A DNA stretch of 64,000 nucleotides from Ashinkailepas kermadecensis (lineage: Eukaryota; Arthropoda; Thecostraca; Neolepadidae), in NCBI GenBank assembly GCA_034440615.1, contig JAOTOM010002287.1:1-64000 (forward strand), read 5' to 3'. Numbering within the stretch: the stretch's first letter is position 1; the number at the start of each line of letters is the position of its first letter. Positions 1 to 11,631 of this stretch are shown here, piece after piece. The notes under the pieces are model-generated. The model did no database searches. It was not told where the DNA came from and saw only the letters and a list, made by a program, of their open reading frames with translations. A program made the position numbers and the translations under genes.

Positions 1-741
1 ACCTCTATTATTACGTCCACCTTTATTTAGGGTTATCTTCGATTATTTCTTTACATTCTCCCATCATACATCTTTCCGACCTCTCACATTGCAATTATTT
101 GTTCCTATTCCTATTCTTATTCAAATAATTTCCTTTCACATGTAATTCCCGTTTACTTCTCCCTCGCTCTCTCTTCTATACCATTCTCTTTAGGCCTCTT
201 GGCCATTCCCTACCCAATGCTGCAGGGCGCCACCCACATATATACAGTCCACTACTAGCGGTTGAACACGGCGTCCGCAACAGCCGCCGTTGAAAATCTT
301 GGATAAGGCGATCAACGTGTCAAGTTATACAGCGTCGCCAGCGTGTTCCGCTGGAAAACGCCAGGGTATGGAATGGAAGAGGTGCGGCATACGGCTGGTC
401 TGTATTTACTCTGACTGATCAAATAGCACGCATACGACGTCAGATGAACTGCTGAAAATGTCGGTAAAATCGTTCGCATAGGGCAGGTGGCATTGGTCAC
501 CGGGGCGTAGTGTCCGCCATGCATCCCACACCAATGTAAGATATGTGTAGTACGCGAGTCAATTTTATGCGCTTCAAATGTATCGTCTAGCATAACGTTG
601 TACGTTTACGTACCACATGGGAGAGTGATGATGATGGCTTAGTACACTACCGTACGTCATTTAATATATTCAACCCCCTCTGAAATACGGCAGCGCCATT
701 GAGTTATGGTAGGCCGAGTGCATTCTCTCCATCCATCATCC
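1..741. other. no gene recognised
   Basis: AT-leaning pyrimidine-rich start, then mixed sequence. Short open frames show no family resemblance. It lies downstream of the last visible nAChR exon, so it is probably intronic to that gene. Confidence 0.5.
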
Positions 742-1010
742 TGAGCGGCCGGCTCAGCGTCTCCGTCACGCGCGGTCGGTGGCCTTTCTCGAGACGGCCG
801 GCTCAGCGTCTCCGTCACGCGCGGTCGGTGGCCTATCTCGAGACGGCCGGCCCAGCGTCTCCGTCACGCGCGGTCGGTAGCCTATCTCGACGGCCGGCCC
901 AGCGTCTCCGCCGCGGGCGGGGCCTTATCTCGAGACGGCCGGCTCGCGCCCGCCGGGGGGGGTTGCCCCGAGACGGCGGCGCGCCCGCCGGGGCGGGGCC
1001 TTCGAGACGG
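742..1010. repeat. GC-rich 49-bp tandem repeat, degenerate
   Basis: About five copies. The spacing is 49 bp between the starts near 742, 791 and 840, each beginning GAGACGGCCGGCTCAGCG. Copies to the right shorten and become G/C-only. CpG density is very high. Confidence 0.85.
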
Positions 1011-1584
1011 CGGCCCGTGGGGTTTCCTTTGTGACGCAGCCGTCTGGCCACGCCAATGGAAACCAGCCACTCGTCTGTCTGCCGCCGCTGACCAGTGTGG
1101 AGGCCGAGAGGTGCTGGCCGACCTATACGTGGTAATGAGTACTTTTGTTCTTGAACGCAACTTTGGTCAGACACTAATTTAGGAATAGAAAAGGAAGAGG
1201 CATTATTCAGTTGGGCACGTCCAACAGTACAAAATGCAACACCACTGCTGTCAGCATATGCATGACAATTGTTTTCCTCAATTTCCATGAACATATAAAG
1301 TTCTAGATAAATTACAGCTACAGTCATGTCATGTCATGTACAAATCCCCGATCGGGAAAACCAATATTTCCGACGCATGTAAAACAGAGCATAATTTTAA
1401 CTGTGACCCCCCACCCCCACCATGACGAGTGAAACAACAAAACAGGGCAGTAAACTTATGAACGCTGTCACTATAACATTCATGTAACCAGGTAACCACT
1501 CAAATTATGTTGCAAGGCACCGGGTTGTGTCTTCATCTGTCTCAGTTCCTGTCGCTATTCATGTCCCTGTCCCTGTTCCTGTCA

Positions 1585-1839
1585 TTTCTCTCTTTGTCCC
1601 CCTCTCTCCTCTCCCTCTCCCTCTCCCTCTCCCTCCTCCCTCTCCCTCTCCTCCTCCCCTCTCCCTCTCCCTCTCCCTCTCCCTCTCCCTCTCCCTCCCT
1701 CTCCCTCTCCCTCTCCCTCTCCTCTCCCTCTCCCTCTCCCTCTCCCTCTCCCTCTCCCTCTCCCTCCCTCTCCCCTCTCCCTCTCCCTCTCCCTCTCCCT
1801 CTCCCTCTCCCTCTCCCTCTCCCTCTCTCTCTCCCTCTC

Positions 1840-1894
<55 letters not shown>
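1585..1894. repeat. polypyrimidine tract, mainly (CCCTCT)n then (CT)n
   Basis: Roughly 300 bp with almost no purines on the plus strand. It grades from CCCTCT hexamers into a pure CT run, and open frames through it encode only Ser/Pro/Leu or Arg/Glu/Gly. Read on the gene strand it is a purine tract about 220 bp downstream of the loop C exon. Confidence 0.95.
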
Positions 1895-1895
<1 letters not shown>

Positions 1896-2114
1896 GCATT
1901 TACTCCTTGCTATTCCATGTTCATGGATCCTTTCCATGTATTCGCTCCTTGTTTCTAATATATCCAAGGCTGTGAACGGCTCCGAAATGTCAGCAGCAAA
2001 CGCTGTATTATATCACCCGGCACTAATTCAATTAGGGAAGCGGCCGCTTCTCACGATAGCGGTGCGCCGGTGCAGCTGTCGCGCATAACTGTCACACGTA
2101 GGCCGCTCACACAC

Positions 2115-2271
2115 CTGGGTACAGCTCGATGCAGCACGGGTAGGACTTCTCGTGGCGCTTGGCGGGCACGCGCAGGATGTCCCACTCGACGCTCGGATAG
2201 TACTCCTTCAGGTCGATGCCCAGCTCGACAACATCCGAATCGTTCACCTGATGGATATGTCGCAGATCGAT
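2115..2271 (-). CDS. nAChR alpha-type subunit, internal exon (loop C exon)
   Basis: Part of the extracellular ligand-binding domain of a pentameric Cys-loop acetylcholine-gated channel at the plasma membrane. The minus strand reads 52 codons plus one base, from IDLRHIHQ through [15 protein letters not shown] to YPCCIELYP. It follows a TTTCAG acceptor (intron ends at 2272) and ends before a GTGTGT donor (intron begins at 2114), leaving phase 1. The adjacent cysteines in YPCC, at residues 46-47 of the exon, are the loop C vicinal pair that defines alpha subunits, with a tyrosine four residues later. The VEWDI block is a typical family signature. It joins in frame to the exon at 12453-12633, giving the family-typical run TYDGFQ-IDLRH. 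Exons for the membrane helices must lie beyond the left edge, since none is seen at 1-2114. An oddity is Leu where most family members have Pro in the E-P-Y motif. Which subunit subtype this is cannot be decided here. Confidence 0.93.
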
Positions 2272-2289
2272 CTGAAACGGCGGCGTCTC

Positions 2290-4339
2290 GTCAGCCGCGG
2301 GCGGTGGCCACGCCGGACAGGCGGCCAGCACCGGCACCACTGCGTATGCTCATGCTCTTCTTACCCTGCCGTGTCGACCGCGTTGCTCGTCTGTCGAGAA
2401 CCAAAGCCGGCGAGAACTCCTGCAGTGTCGCTGGACATTCAGAGCTGTGTGTGTGTGTGTGTGACCTTTGAGTCGGCGCTGCATTTCCGTCCGTCTCGCC
2501 TGAGCCGTGTACCGCGCCGGGTGGGTCCGAACGAATCTGGCCGGATTTCCACTGCCGAACGGCTCCACTCGCGTCCAATATGGGCCCAATTTGAGACGCC
2601 CGGCCGGCGCGACACTGTCGCACATGTGACAGCGCTCCGGCGCCGGCCGATTCCGGCGAGAAACGGGCACCGTGTCCGATCACCGCCACACGTTCCGGCT
2701 CAGATGAGAGCGCTGTTTGTCGGGCGAACGTCGCTCCCCGGCTGAGGCCGCGTGCACCACGACACGGACCGCCAGAAACTTCAGTCGAATTGTGACATCA
2801 GAAGAACTGAGCGTATGGGTGCACTATTGTGGGACATACTTGACCTGCAGTGAATCTCTAAATTAATATAAGTGCTCCCGATCATAGGATCAGAGCGGCT
2901 AGCTGTGATAGCCTATGTGTAGGGAGATGATATCTCAGATTCTAACTGATATTCAGTTCAGTTGAAGGGAATCGCCAACTGTCGTAGGTTTATGTATGTG
3001 TCTACTCATTCAGTGTATGCACCACCACTCAGTCCCCACTTCCTCTTCCTGTCAATAATTATCAGCAAGCTACACCATCTTAGCAAATGTCGCCATCAAG
3101 AACTCTACACGGCAGGCGGCATGTTTCGTTGAGTTGCTCGGTGCTGTGTTTTGGCTTCCTCGTCTGAAATATTCTAATCTCATCAGCTTTTGTTTAAATG
3201 GGGAATAATGCTTTGTCCAACTTTTTGGCGCATACTTTCTATTTTAAATCCCTTAGTTCCAACTTAAAGAAATTAACAAACTTTTGCACTCACACACAAC
3301 TAAAAACCCTCAGTTTCATCTTTTTTGACCGCCTAAAAGTTACCAGTTTAGTAGGCAGGGAATGCATTGATTTACAACGTCTCCCCCTAAATTAGTTACA
3401 TTTTAACCTTTATCCCGGTATATGCATGAGTATTCAGCCAATTTCATGCTGCTGGTGGAGGGATATACAAGAGGGATAGATATCACGGAGAGCGAATGGG
3501 AAGGGCTCTTGAGATATCATCTCGATATCTCGGGAATCAATGGGCCAATAATGCTGAGTCGAAGTGCCCAAGGGAAGGCACTGGATAGTGCAATCCGCCA
3601 TCGAGGTCCCAATGACGTCAAGGACTGGGTCGGATACAAATACATTGATGGCTGTAGGAGCCTTTGTTCATAAAATGTTAAACCAGTGGTACAGCCAAGG
3701 GGTGTGCTAAATGGGCCAGCACTGTCCCCTGGGGGTACGAAAAGTGACATTTTTTAAGTGAAGCACAAAACAATTATTGAATTGTGGCCCTAATCCGAGG
3801 ACATTTTGGTTTTCAGTGGATCCGTAGGTACCAGGTAGTACTTCGTCGCATCATCAACCTGCAATGCATTGACTGCTATTGATTGCCTTCCCACGCACCT
3901 TCTGCCTTGCCTTGTAATTTACGTGGAGGTCCATGTATTTTCCACCAAGCCATGCCTCAGAATTTCTGGCTGTCATATAGTTTCTATACTGGCTTAGTAT
4001 TAAAGCTTCGAATACTCTACCACTTTCAGACTAAACTTAGCCTGGACAAAACAAAATGTTTGAAGGTAGCATGAATGAATGCAAGCAAATATTGAAAAGT
4101 TGTAAATCAGTATCTAAAAGTCACAGACAAAGGAAAAAACTGAGAAAAATCACAAGTTTGCACTTAAGTAGTATGGCGGCTGAAAGGTAATAAATGCCCT
4201 ATGGAAGGAAAGCAGTTCGAAATGCTGCAAAACAATTGTTGATTAATTGCATGCCGTTTCAAATGTTCGCTTTCGTGTATATATCATTGGTTTAATAAAC
4301 ATACATATATATATATATTTACGATTTTGCCGCCAGGTG
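2290..4339. other. intron sequence without recognised gene
   Basis: Contains a short (GT)n near 2448-2463 and a GC-rich inverted repeat at 2601-2649. Several 60-130 residue open frames show no recognisable domain. The 83-codon plus frame at 3422-3673 was examined and could not be assigned. Confidence 0.5.
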
Positions 4340-4806
4340 TCAAGGTGGAAACACGTCAGTGTGGAGCTCCTACTTACCAGATAAGTCGATGCAGAACAGG
4401 GCATTATACTAGGCTATACTTTGGATAGGTATTTAGCAATTACTTCTGTGCATATATTGGCATAGTTTTTATATAATAATCATTTTTTTAACAATCAGAT
4501 TAGACTATTTCAACCTAGCGAGGCTACCCAGCGCAATTTTGTCTTTGGGTTATTGTCTGTCTTTGTCTAGTGCGTCAGTATTTTCAGCTCTTAATTTAAC
4601 TTTTGGCAGTTGTTTAGCAAGTGCTTTCTTCTTTCTTTAAAACCAGTCAATTTTCTGCACAGCGATTACCTTGTAAGTGCTGCATAGTTAGGAATTAGCA
4701 TACACCTAAGCATTGTCAGTATTTTTATCTGCTCTGTTATTTTGTACATCATTTTGCAGCAAGTTACCTTTCAATCTAAATCTAGGAATAAGCTGCAGCC
4801 TGTAGG
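4340..4806 (+). other. probable LINE 5' leader
   Basis: AT-rich non-coding sequence directly upstream of the LINE ORF1 start. The minus-strand copy is truncated inside ORF1, so this leader has no partner in the window and its 5' boundary is a guess. Confidence 0.4.
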
Positions 4807-5766
4807 ATGGTTTCTACCAGGATGCAGGCACTAGAAGAGGAGGTTATGGCCCTTAAGGCAGAGCTTTCCAAGCTCAAGGCTGCCCTTGTTGCACAGGGTA
4901 GGCAAGACAAGGCAACACGTAGGGGTCAGTCCGTAGCAGGGGCATCCTATGCCCAGGTGGTCACAGGCCACCAGGTAACTGAGGCTTCCCCTGCTGTGGA
5001 GGTGGCAGGGATATCTGTAGCGGAAAATGTTCCTAGTGAACAGAAGATTTCTAGTTGTAGCTCACAGGAGGGGCAGTGGTTTAAAGTCAGGGGTGGAGGA
5101 TTTGGAGGTGCGAGCCTAAGCAAGGGGTCAGTGAGTGGCAGGTGGCAGGTGGTAGGAGTGGGAGGCAACCTAATCGAGCAGCTCAGCAGGCAGGCATAGT
5201 AACATCAAATGGGTTCCAGGCATTGGAGGACTGCCACGAGGATAGTAGCAAGGAGACAGTGCTGGTCGTAGGTGACTCTCGTGTGCGGCATTTAGATAGG
5301 GTGCTCTGTAAAGGTCGGAGAGGCAGGAGGTGCATCACCAGGCCTGGTGCCAAGGTCAAAGACCTGGTGCCAGTGGTGGCACAGGCTACCAGTCAGCAGT
5401 TGTAGTTTAGTGCAGTTTAGTGCAGTTGTAGTACAGGTAGGAATAAATCACATAGGCCATGCTAGGAGTGAAGAGCTGCTACAGGACTACAGGGCCCTTC
5501 TGGCCACCCTGAAGCAAAGCAATAGCAGAGTCATTGTGACGGCTATTCTGCCTGGGGCTGGAGTCTCCCCTTAGTGGAGCTCTAGAGCACTGGCAGCCAA
5601 TGCCAGGGTAGGTAGGCTCTGCAATGAGTTAGGTTTGACCTTTGTTGACAAGTGGTGCAGGTTTTATGGCTCATGGGACCTCTATCAGAGGGATGGCCTG
5701 CACTTCTCCGAGAAGGGGGTGCAAGTGTTAAGCAAAGTATATGAGCATGTCCTTCAGGGAAACTAG
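4807..5766 (+). pseudogene. LINE ORF1, SGNH-hydrolase type, broken
   Basis: ORF1 proteins of CR1-type LINEs bind RNA, and many carry an esterase-like domain. The start reads MVSTRMQALEEEVMALKAEL, a short heptad-rich helix. The later part holds VVGDSRVRHLD (block I, catalytic Ser), VQVGINHIG (Asn block) and DGLHFSEKG (Asp-His block). The frame changes near 5150-5200, and again near 5400, where a TAG follows a local duplication of TTTAGTGCAG. A further TAG occurs near 5572 where the other copy has Glu. Compared with the minus-strand copy the second block has changed from VGVNN to VGINH. The last 26 nt overlap the ORF2 start. Confidence 0.88.
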
Positions 5767-8700
5767 CAATGGGGTGGGGAGGGAAGAAGTGGCATTGCCA
5801 TCTCAGGGATGTGCCAATAGTGACAGCATAGGCAATAGAACCTCACAGTCAGTAAATAGGGATAGCAGTAGATCAAGGGGCCAGAGTGGTAGCTCATCCA
5901 GAGATGAAGGAGCTACTCAACATGAAAAAGCCAAAGATGGTTATGGAGCATTTGTTAAGTGTATAATGCTTAATGCTCAGAGTATTCGATCCAAATTTGA
6001 TGCGTTCTAGTGTTATGTTGCCGAGGAGGAACCAGATGTTGTTTGCATTACTGAGGCATGGGTCAGTGAGGGGAATTTTGGGGATAACTTGCAGGACTAT
6101 GAGATCCAGGAATACGATATGTTTTCATGCAATAGGGGTCCAGCAGTGAAAGGGGGTGGTGTAATGCTGTATGTGAATAGCTTATTCAGTTCTCAAAAAG
6201 TTGCAGATGGGGTAAAAAATGTGTCTGTGGAATCCATTTGGCTTGATGTTGCTGTGGGAAAAGGTAACAGCAATAAATTGAGGATAGGAGCATTGTACCG
6301 ATCAGGAACCTTGCCACATTCTCAGCAACTGGAGCTCGATAAGGTGATTTGCGAGGAAATCAGTAGAAACTTTCAGAGGAAATGCCTTATTCTTGGTGAC
6401 TTAATCCAAAAGGATATGAAAATGTTGATGTTGGCTCGCCATCATGTAGACTATTTAGGAAATGCCTTGAAGAGGACCTGTTCGTACACCAGTTGGTAAC
6501 GGAACCAACTAGGCAGGGCTCATTCTTGGACCTTGTCTTCTCAGATTTAAGTGATTTAGTTCAAGACTTGACTGTATGAGAAACTCTGGGAAGAAGTGAC
6601 CATAACATAGTGAGATTCAAGGCACAAGTAGCAAGGACAATCAAGGATAATTTGGCAAAGGTTCCAAATTTTAACAGGGCAGACTTTGACTGCATGAGAG
6701 TGGCTTTAAGTGCCATAAAATGGGAAGAAGAATTCTCCAATTTAAATGCCTGTGAAATGTGGCAAAAGTTCAAATCTTACTTGAGGGAAATTCAGGTTAG
6801 AAATGTCCCCCAAAAGCAATGTCGCAAAAGAAGGGTAGGAAAGCCAGCATGGCTTACACCAGATTTGACAAAAGCAATTAAGGCTAAGAAAGATGCATTT
6901 AGAGTATTTAAGGAAGCTTCGAATATCGTAAATCTAAGGTCGTATCAAAAAGCTAGAGACGCTGTGAAGCAGAAAACCAGATTAGCAAAGCGAGCAAAGG
7001 AATTGGATTTGACTAGGAACTGTAATGGGGACAGTAAAATGTTCTTTAGTTTCTACAAGCTAAGTAAAGTTTCAATCACAATTGGTCCACTGGAAGTAAA
7101 TGGGACTATGTTGGGTGAGGATGGTGAGATGGTTGAGGAACTGAGCAAGCAGTTTAAATCCGTGTTTACGTTGGAGGATGTGACTTAATCTGCCAACCGC
7201 GAACCACAGTTCAGTGACAGGTGATCAGTTACACGATGTTGATTTCATTGATAGTGATGTTGTTTTCAAGTATATCAAGAAAATAAAGATAAACAAGGCA
7301 GCAGAATCTGATGGAATTTATGCTAGGGTATTGCGGGAAGCTGAAAAGGAACTGGCAATTCCACTTAGTATAATATTGCGTAGATCAGTTTCACAAAATG
7401 AAAATCCAACAGACTGGAAAAGGGCAAATGTAGTTCCTATTTTCAAGAAAGGAGAAAGAGGGAAAGTTGAAAACGATAGGCCAGTAAGCTTCACATCTCT
7501 TGTCTGCAAGGTACTTGAATCAATTATCAAGGATAGAATAGTTCGTTTTCTGGAAGGAAACAGATTGATTCAAGATACTCAACATGGGTTTAGAAAAGGG
7601 CGATCGTGTCTCACAAATCTCTTGGACTTTTTGAATTTTGCTTCAGAACAATTTGATCAGGGAAATCAGGTTGATGTAGCACATCTTGACTTTAGTTAGG
7701 ACTTTGACAAGGTACCCCATAAACGGTTAATGATGCAGCTTCAGGTCCATGGTATTGCAGGTAGCATCCTAAAATCGATAGAGTTGTGGCTTTCAAATAG
7801 ACAGCAGAGAGTGATGCTAAATGGTACAAAGTCATCATGGCAAAACGTTCTTAGTGGAGTCTCCCAGGAGTCAGTACCGGGACCACTATTGTTCATTATG
7901 TTTGTAAATAACATTGAAAGTGGCCTAAGCAGTAAGGTTTTGAAATTTGCGGATGATTTGAAGGTCTTTAGGGCAATAACAGGGCACAATGAGCAGGTCT
8001 TGCTACAGAAAGACTTAGACGAGCTTGTGAAGTGGTCAGAAAATGGCAAGTGAAAATTACTTTTGATAAGTGCAAAATCATGCATGTAGGTAGGCAGCAT
8101 ATGAAGGCTCCATACTTGATGGGTGGCCAAGTACTATCTGTGACTCAGCAGGAGAAGGACTTAGGTGTTATTTTTAACACAAAATTGGGGGCATCAGAAC
8201 AGACCAAAGAAGCCAGGAAGAAGGCAATAAGAATTCTTGGGGAAATAAATAGGAATGTATCATACAAAAGTGAGGAAATCATCAGGAAGCTTTACTGTGC
8301 ATATGTCAGGCCACATTTGGAATACTGTGTCCAAGCTTGGTCCCCTGGTTATGAAAAAGATTGTTGGCTTTTAGAGAGAGTACAAAAGAGGGCAACACAA
8401 ATGGTTAATGGTATAGGCAACCTGGCATATGAGGAAATATTGAAGAAATTGAATATGTTTTCACTTAGATATAGAAGGCTGAGAGGAGATCTCATCGAGG
8501 TCTTTAAATTTGTTCATGGCCAGGAACAGGGATATCTCAGGGAAATGTTTAAATTTAACAAAAATGATGCAATTAGAGGTCATCAATTCAAAATTAAAGT
8601 TAATCATGGCAGGACAAGGTTAAGAGAGTCTTTCTTCACCAACAGGGTAGTAGAACACTGGAACCAGCTGCCAGAAACCATTGTCAGTAGCAACACACTG

Positions 8701-8775
8701 AACATCTTTAAAAACAGCATAGACAATCAGTATAAGAATAGGGGGCTTGTTTTTATGTATTCCAGGGAGGGTTGA
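5741..8775 (+). pseudogene. LINE ORF2, endonuclease plus reverse transcriptase, broken
   Basis: Encodes the nicking endonuclease and reverse transcriptase for target-primed integration. Endonuclease blocks are MLNAQSIRSKF near 5967 and SDHN near 6597. The GDFN catalytic block is lost because a T is missing near 6400, giving GDLIQK. Reverse transcriptase blocks are IFKKGERGKVEN, HGFRKGRSCLTNLL, motif A (LDFS, then a TAG, then DFDKVPHK), a weakened motif B (GVSQESVPGPLL) and motif C FADD at about 7951. The C-terminal block RPHLEYCVQAW through WNQLP is well preserved. Disabling changes include TAG at 6008, TGA near 6577, a one-base insertion near 7186 and TAG at 7697. Confidence 0.92.
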
Positions 8776-8896
8776 TCGACAGATTTGGTGGACAACTGGT
8801 TCAGTGTCCAGAGTGCAACCAAAAAGGGTCCTTGTGGCTCATAGTTGCACTGATCTTTTATGTCTTTATGTCTTTGTATATATATATATATATATA

Positions 8897-9689
8897 CAAA
8901 CTGCCGACAAAATCCAGAAGGCAATGTAGCGAAGCCTTTGGGTATGATTTGTGGACCCTCTTGGTGCACGTTTTATCCATGTTTCCGGTTTTTCTCGGGA
9001 TCCTGGATGGTAACTTGGAGCGCACTAGTTTCTTAGAAACAGTTTGTACAGATCTGCACGACCCTAACTGAACTGAATTGGTCCACAAAAACACGTGTAG
9101 TGAGTGGCGTGCTTTAGTGAGACAAAGAATACCACCGGCGACCTTAATGTATATACTACAGATGCAGATATATATATCATGCATTGCTATATTAAGTATC
9201 TGATGAGGGTGGATGAGCTACATGGATGAGCTGCATACATGTAGACGTCGTTCAGCTAGTCTGCCTACAGACAAGCTGATCTCTAGCTGCTGACGTCTGG
9301 GATATTACCCCCACTGACCGCATCATCCGTCCCGCTATTGGGCACCGACTAACACCGCTGACGCAGCACCTCCGCCTGCCCAGCCGTTCCACAGCTTTGC
9401 GAACATGCAGCCCCCCCCCCTCTCTCTCTCTGCCGTCTTCACCCAGCCCGGATTCAGCACTTCTGAATCAGCCGACTGTGGTGTGGCAATTTCGGGGTGT
9501 GTTTCATGCAGGCTGGCTCTATCGACGCCTTCGTGCGCGACAGGCGTCGCCCTTACAGAACACTCGCTGCTGAACTCCACTTCATGCCGACGTGCATTTG
9601 GCACTCAATGTGTTTGCGGTGGTCAAGCGCAGCCCAATAGTGAGTGGTCAAGCCTGTCCCTAGCCGAGCTTCGACTGGTGACCGTATGT
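8897..9689. other. intron sequence without recognised gene
   Basis: Mixed sequence after the LINE tail, with a run of ten C followed by CT at about 9410-9431. Nothing else recognised. Confidence 0.5.
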
Positions 9690-10220
9690 ATTCTACTCTG
9701 AATGATCAGAATGTATCCTACTGTGGATGGTATTTGCATTTGTATTCGTATTTGCACACTGGGATGCATAATGTCGTCGCTGTTGCGCCGTCGCAAGGAC
9801 ATGAAACGCTTTAAACTGATAAAAATGCGTCTATAGGACATAAAAAGGATAAATGACGGATGGTGGTGAAAGTGATAAAACTACCCAGATTGGATCAAGT
9901 CAACCATTACGGTGTCATCATCTCTAACCTGGGTAGGATCAGGATGAAGACGTAGAGGTAGGTGATTAGAGGTCCGGTTAGCTATGACCCATAGCACACG
10001 GTCATGCTTCCTGCATCCTAACATGGATGAGCGTGATCTATCACACGGAGGATAGATCATGTTGGTCAGGTGGTCATGATGGTCAGCTTGTATCTTATTG
10101 CGGTTGATCAGGCTTTATCCTACCATGATGGTCAGATTTCGAACTTACTATGGATGATCAGGCTTTGCTCTCCTGTCGATGAGCAGGCCTGATGATGTGG
10201 ATGGCCAGGCTGTACCCCCG
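9690..10220. repeat. old degenerate tandem repeat (GATGGTCAGG-like)
   Basis: Repeated variants of GATGATCAGGCTTTATCC recur at about 35-45 bp intervals with many substitutions, clearest at 10060-10215. Copies are too diverged for a clean period. Confidence 0.55.
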
Positions 10221-10849
10221 ATTCAACCCTCGTGGGCACATTTTATCTAGCTGCACCGCCAGGGCGGCCAGATGACGTCCGATTGTACTTCCACTTCAGA
10301 TCAGGCTCGGCCAGATTGAGATGGGCTGAGGCGAGGACAGGAAGGCATGGGGATCCTGTCCGACATTGGCGCCATATGTGCGCAGTTTCACACATCCGTC
10401 GACAGAAATTCGAGCCATAATTTCAGCATATTTTATTGCTTCCTGGCCCATATGTCCATTGATCTCCACAGACTGCAGCTTACGCGGAGAATCGGTTGTG
10501 CGATGCATCCATAAGCCACTGGATTTTGTGATCTTATTTAACTGAAATGCCGTAAAACATGACACCGAAGATATATTGCGTCAAACGCAACTGCCCAAAA
10601 TACTTGAGAGCGTTAAAGCGAATGCGTATGTGAATTATCGCGCTCCTCACCCTACTGTCACTCCCCAATTAATCCGATATGGGTTCAAATTGTCACGGGA
10701 CTAGGCGACACATGGCAGGGCTATCGCGATCTCTGTGTCCTGGTGAACAGAGGATTGCTCCGGTGACATGGTACGAGGCCATTGGATTGGACCATAGCTC
10801 GTACGGATACGGAAGGGAACGTATTTGGGAGCTTCACTTGGTGCTATGT
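10221..10849. other. intron sequence without recognised gene
   Basis: No motif or repeat recognised. Short open frames on both strands lack family resemblance. Confidence 0.45.
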
Positions 10850-11335
10850 TCAAGTGCATATGTATGTATAGAAATGAACACGTATGTAGCGATTGTAAAC
10901 ATGAATGTGTCAACATGGATGTCTTTGTCTTTGCAAGGATGCACAGTGCCGAATGCTAGAGAACGATGTGCAGGCATGAACGTTTATACATGGATATGTG
11001 GATAAATATGCGATAAATACACGAAGGTGCGGTAAAATGTGGAGGCACGACGGGGAAATGTAGATAGCACATGTAGGCCGGGATATGTAGCCATGAGTAT
11101 GTAGATAGGGATATGAGACCATGGTGGACTTGGTCCGGATATGCCGACAAATATATGCAGACATGAACGTGGGGATAGGGCTATGTCGAAGGAGGGGGGA
11201 CGGGTATATAGTGGGGGTATGTACACAGGGATGTATAGACGGGGGTATATAAACGGGGATATATAGACGGGGGCATTTGAACAGAGAAGACAAGATATAT
11301 GAACGGGATACGTACACAGGGATGTTAGGTAGTCA
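10850..11335. repeat. degenerate ~20-bp tandem repeat
   Basis: Variants of GGGGATATATAGACGGG and GTATGTACACAGGGATG follow one another, clearest at 11190-11330. The left part (10850-11190) is more eroded. Overlapping minus-strand frames rich in Tyr, Pro, His and Ile are a by-product. Confidence 0.65.
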
Positions 11336-11631
11336 GGAATATCCATGCTTGTTATTTGGTTCAATGTTCCGCATCACAATTGCCGCTCCCTTCGAGGTGG
11401 CTTCCTAGTCGGGATGTGTAGGTGCCAAAGCCATAACACAGTCCTTCAGCCCGATATATACAATGCATGGGTGAAACCGTCTGGAGTGACGGAAACGCAG
11501 GACAGAACTGCTTCTTCCTTTGCGACGTACCGAAGAGCTGTGGACACTTGTTGCCACTCACTTCTCACGCCAGTCGGCTGTGAGCTCTGGTAATCGGTAC
11601 GCCAAAGACCCGTCTCGCGATTTCAGCATGG

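Larger units (their letters stand above)
4807..8896 (+). mobile_element. CR1/L2/Rex1-type non-LTR retrotransposon, inactivated copy
   Basis: A two-ORF LINE of the Jockey superfamily. ORF1 (4807-5766) has a coiled-coil start and an SGNH-hydrolase domain. ORF2 (5741-8775) has an APE-type endonuclease, a reverse transcriptase and the C-terminal region typical of CR1/L2/Rex1 elements. The 3' UTR is only about 115 bp and ends in TTTATGTCTTTATGTCTTTG followed by a (TA)n run, resembling the short tandem 3' tails of this group. It is broken by several stops and single-base frameshifts. It lies antisense to the receptor gene inside its intron and is the reverse-orientation partner of the copy at 27471-32236. 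Confidence 0.93.

Noticed and set aside
1507..2088. Ser/Pro/Leu-rich and Arg/Glu/Gly-rich frames
   Set aside because: Translation of the polypyrimidine tract.
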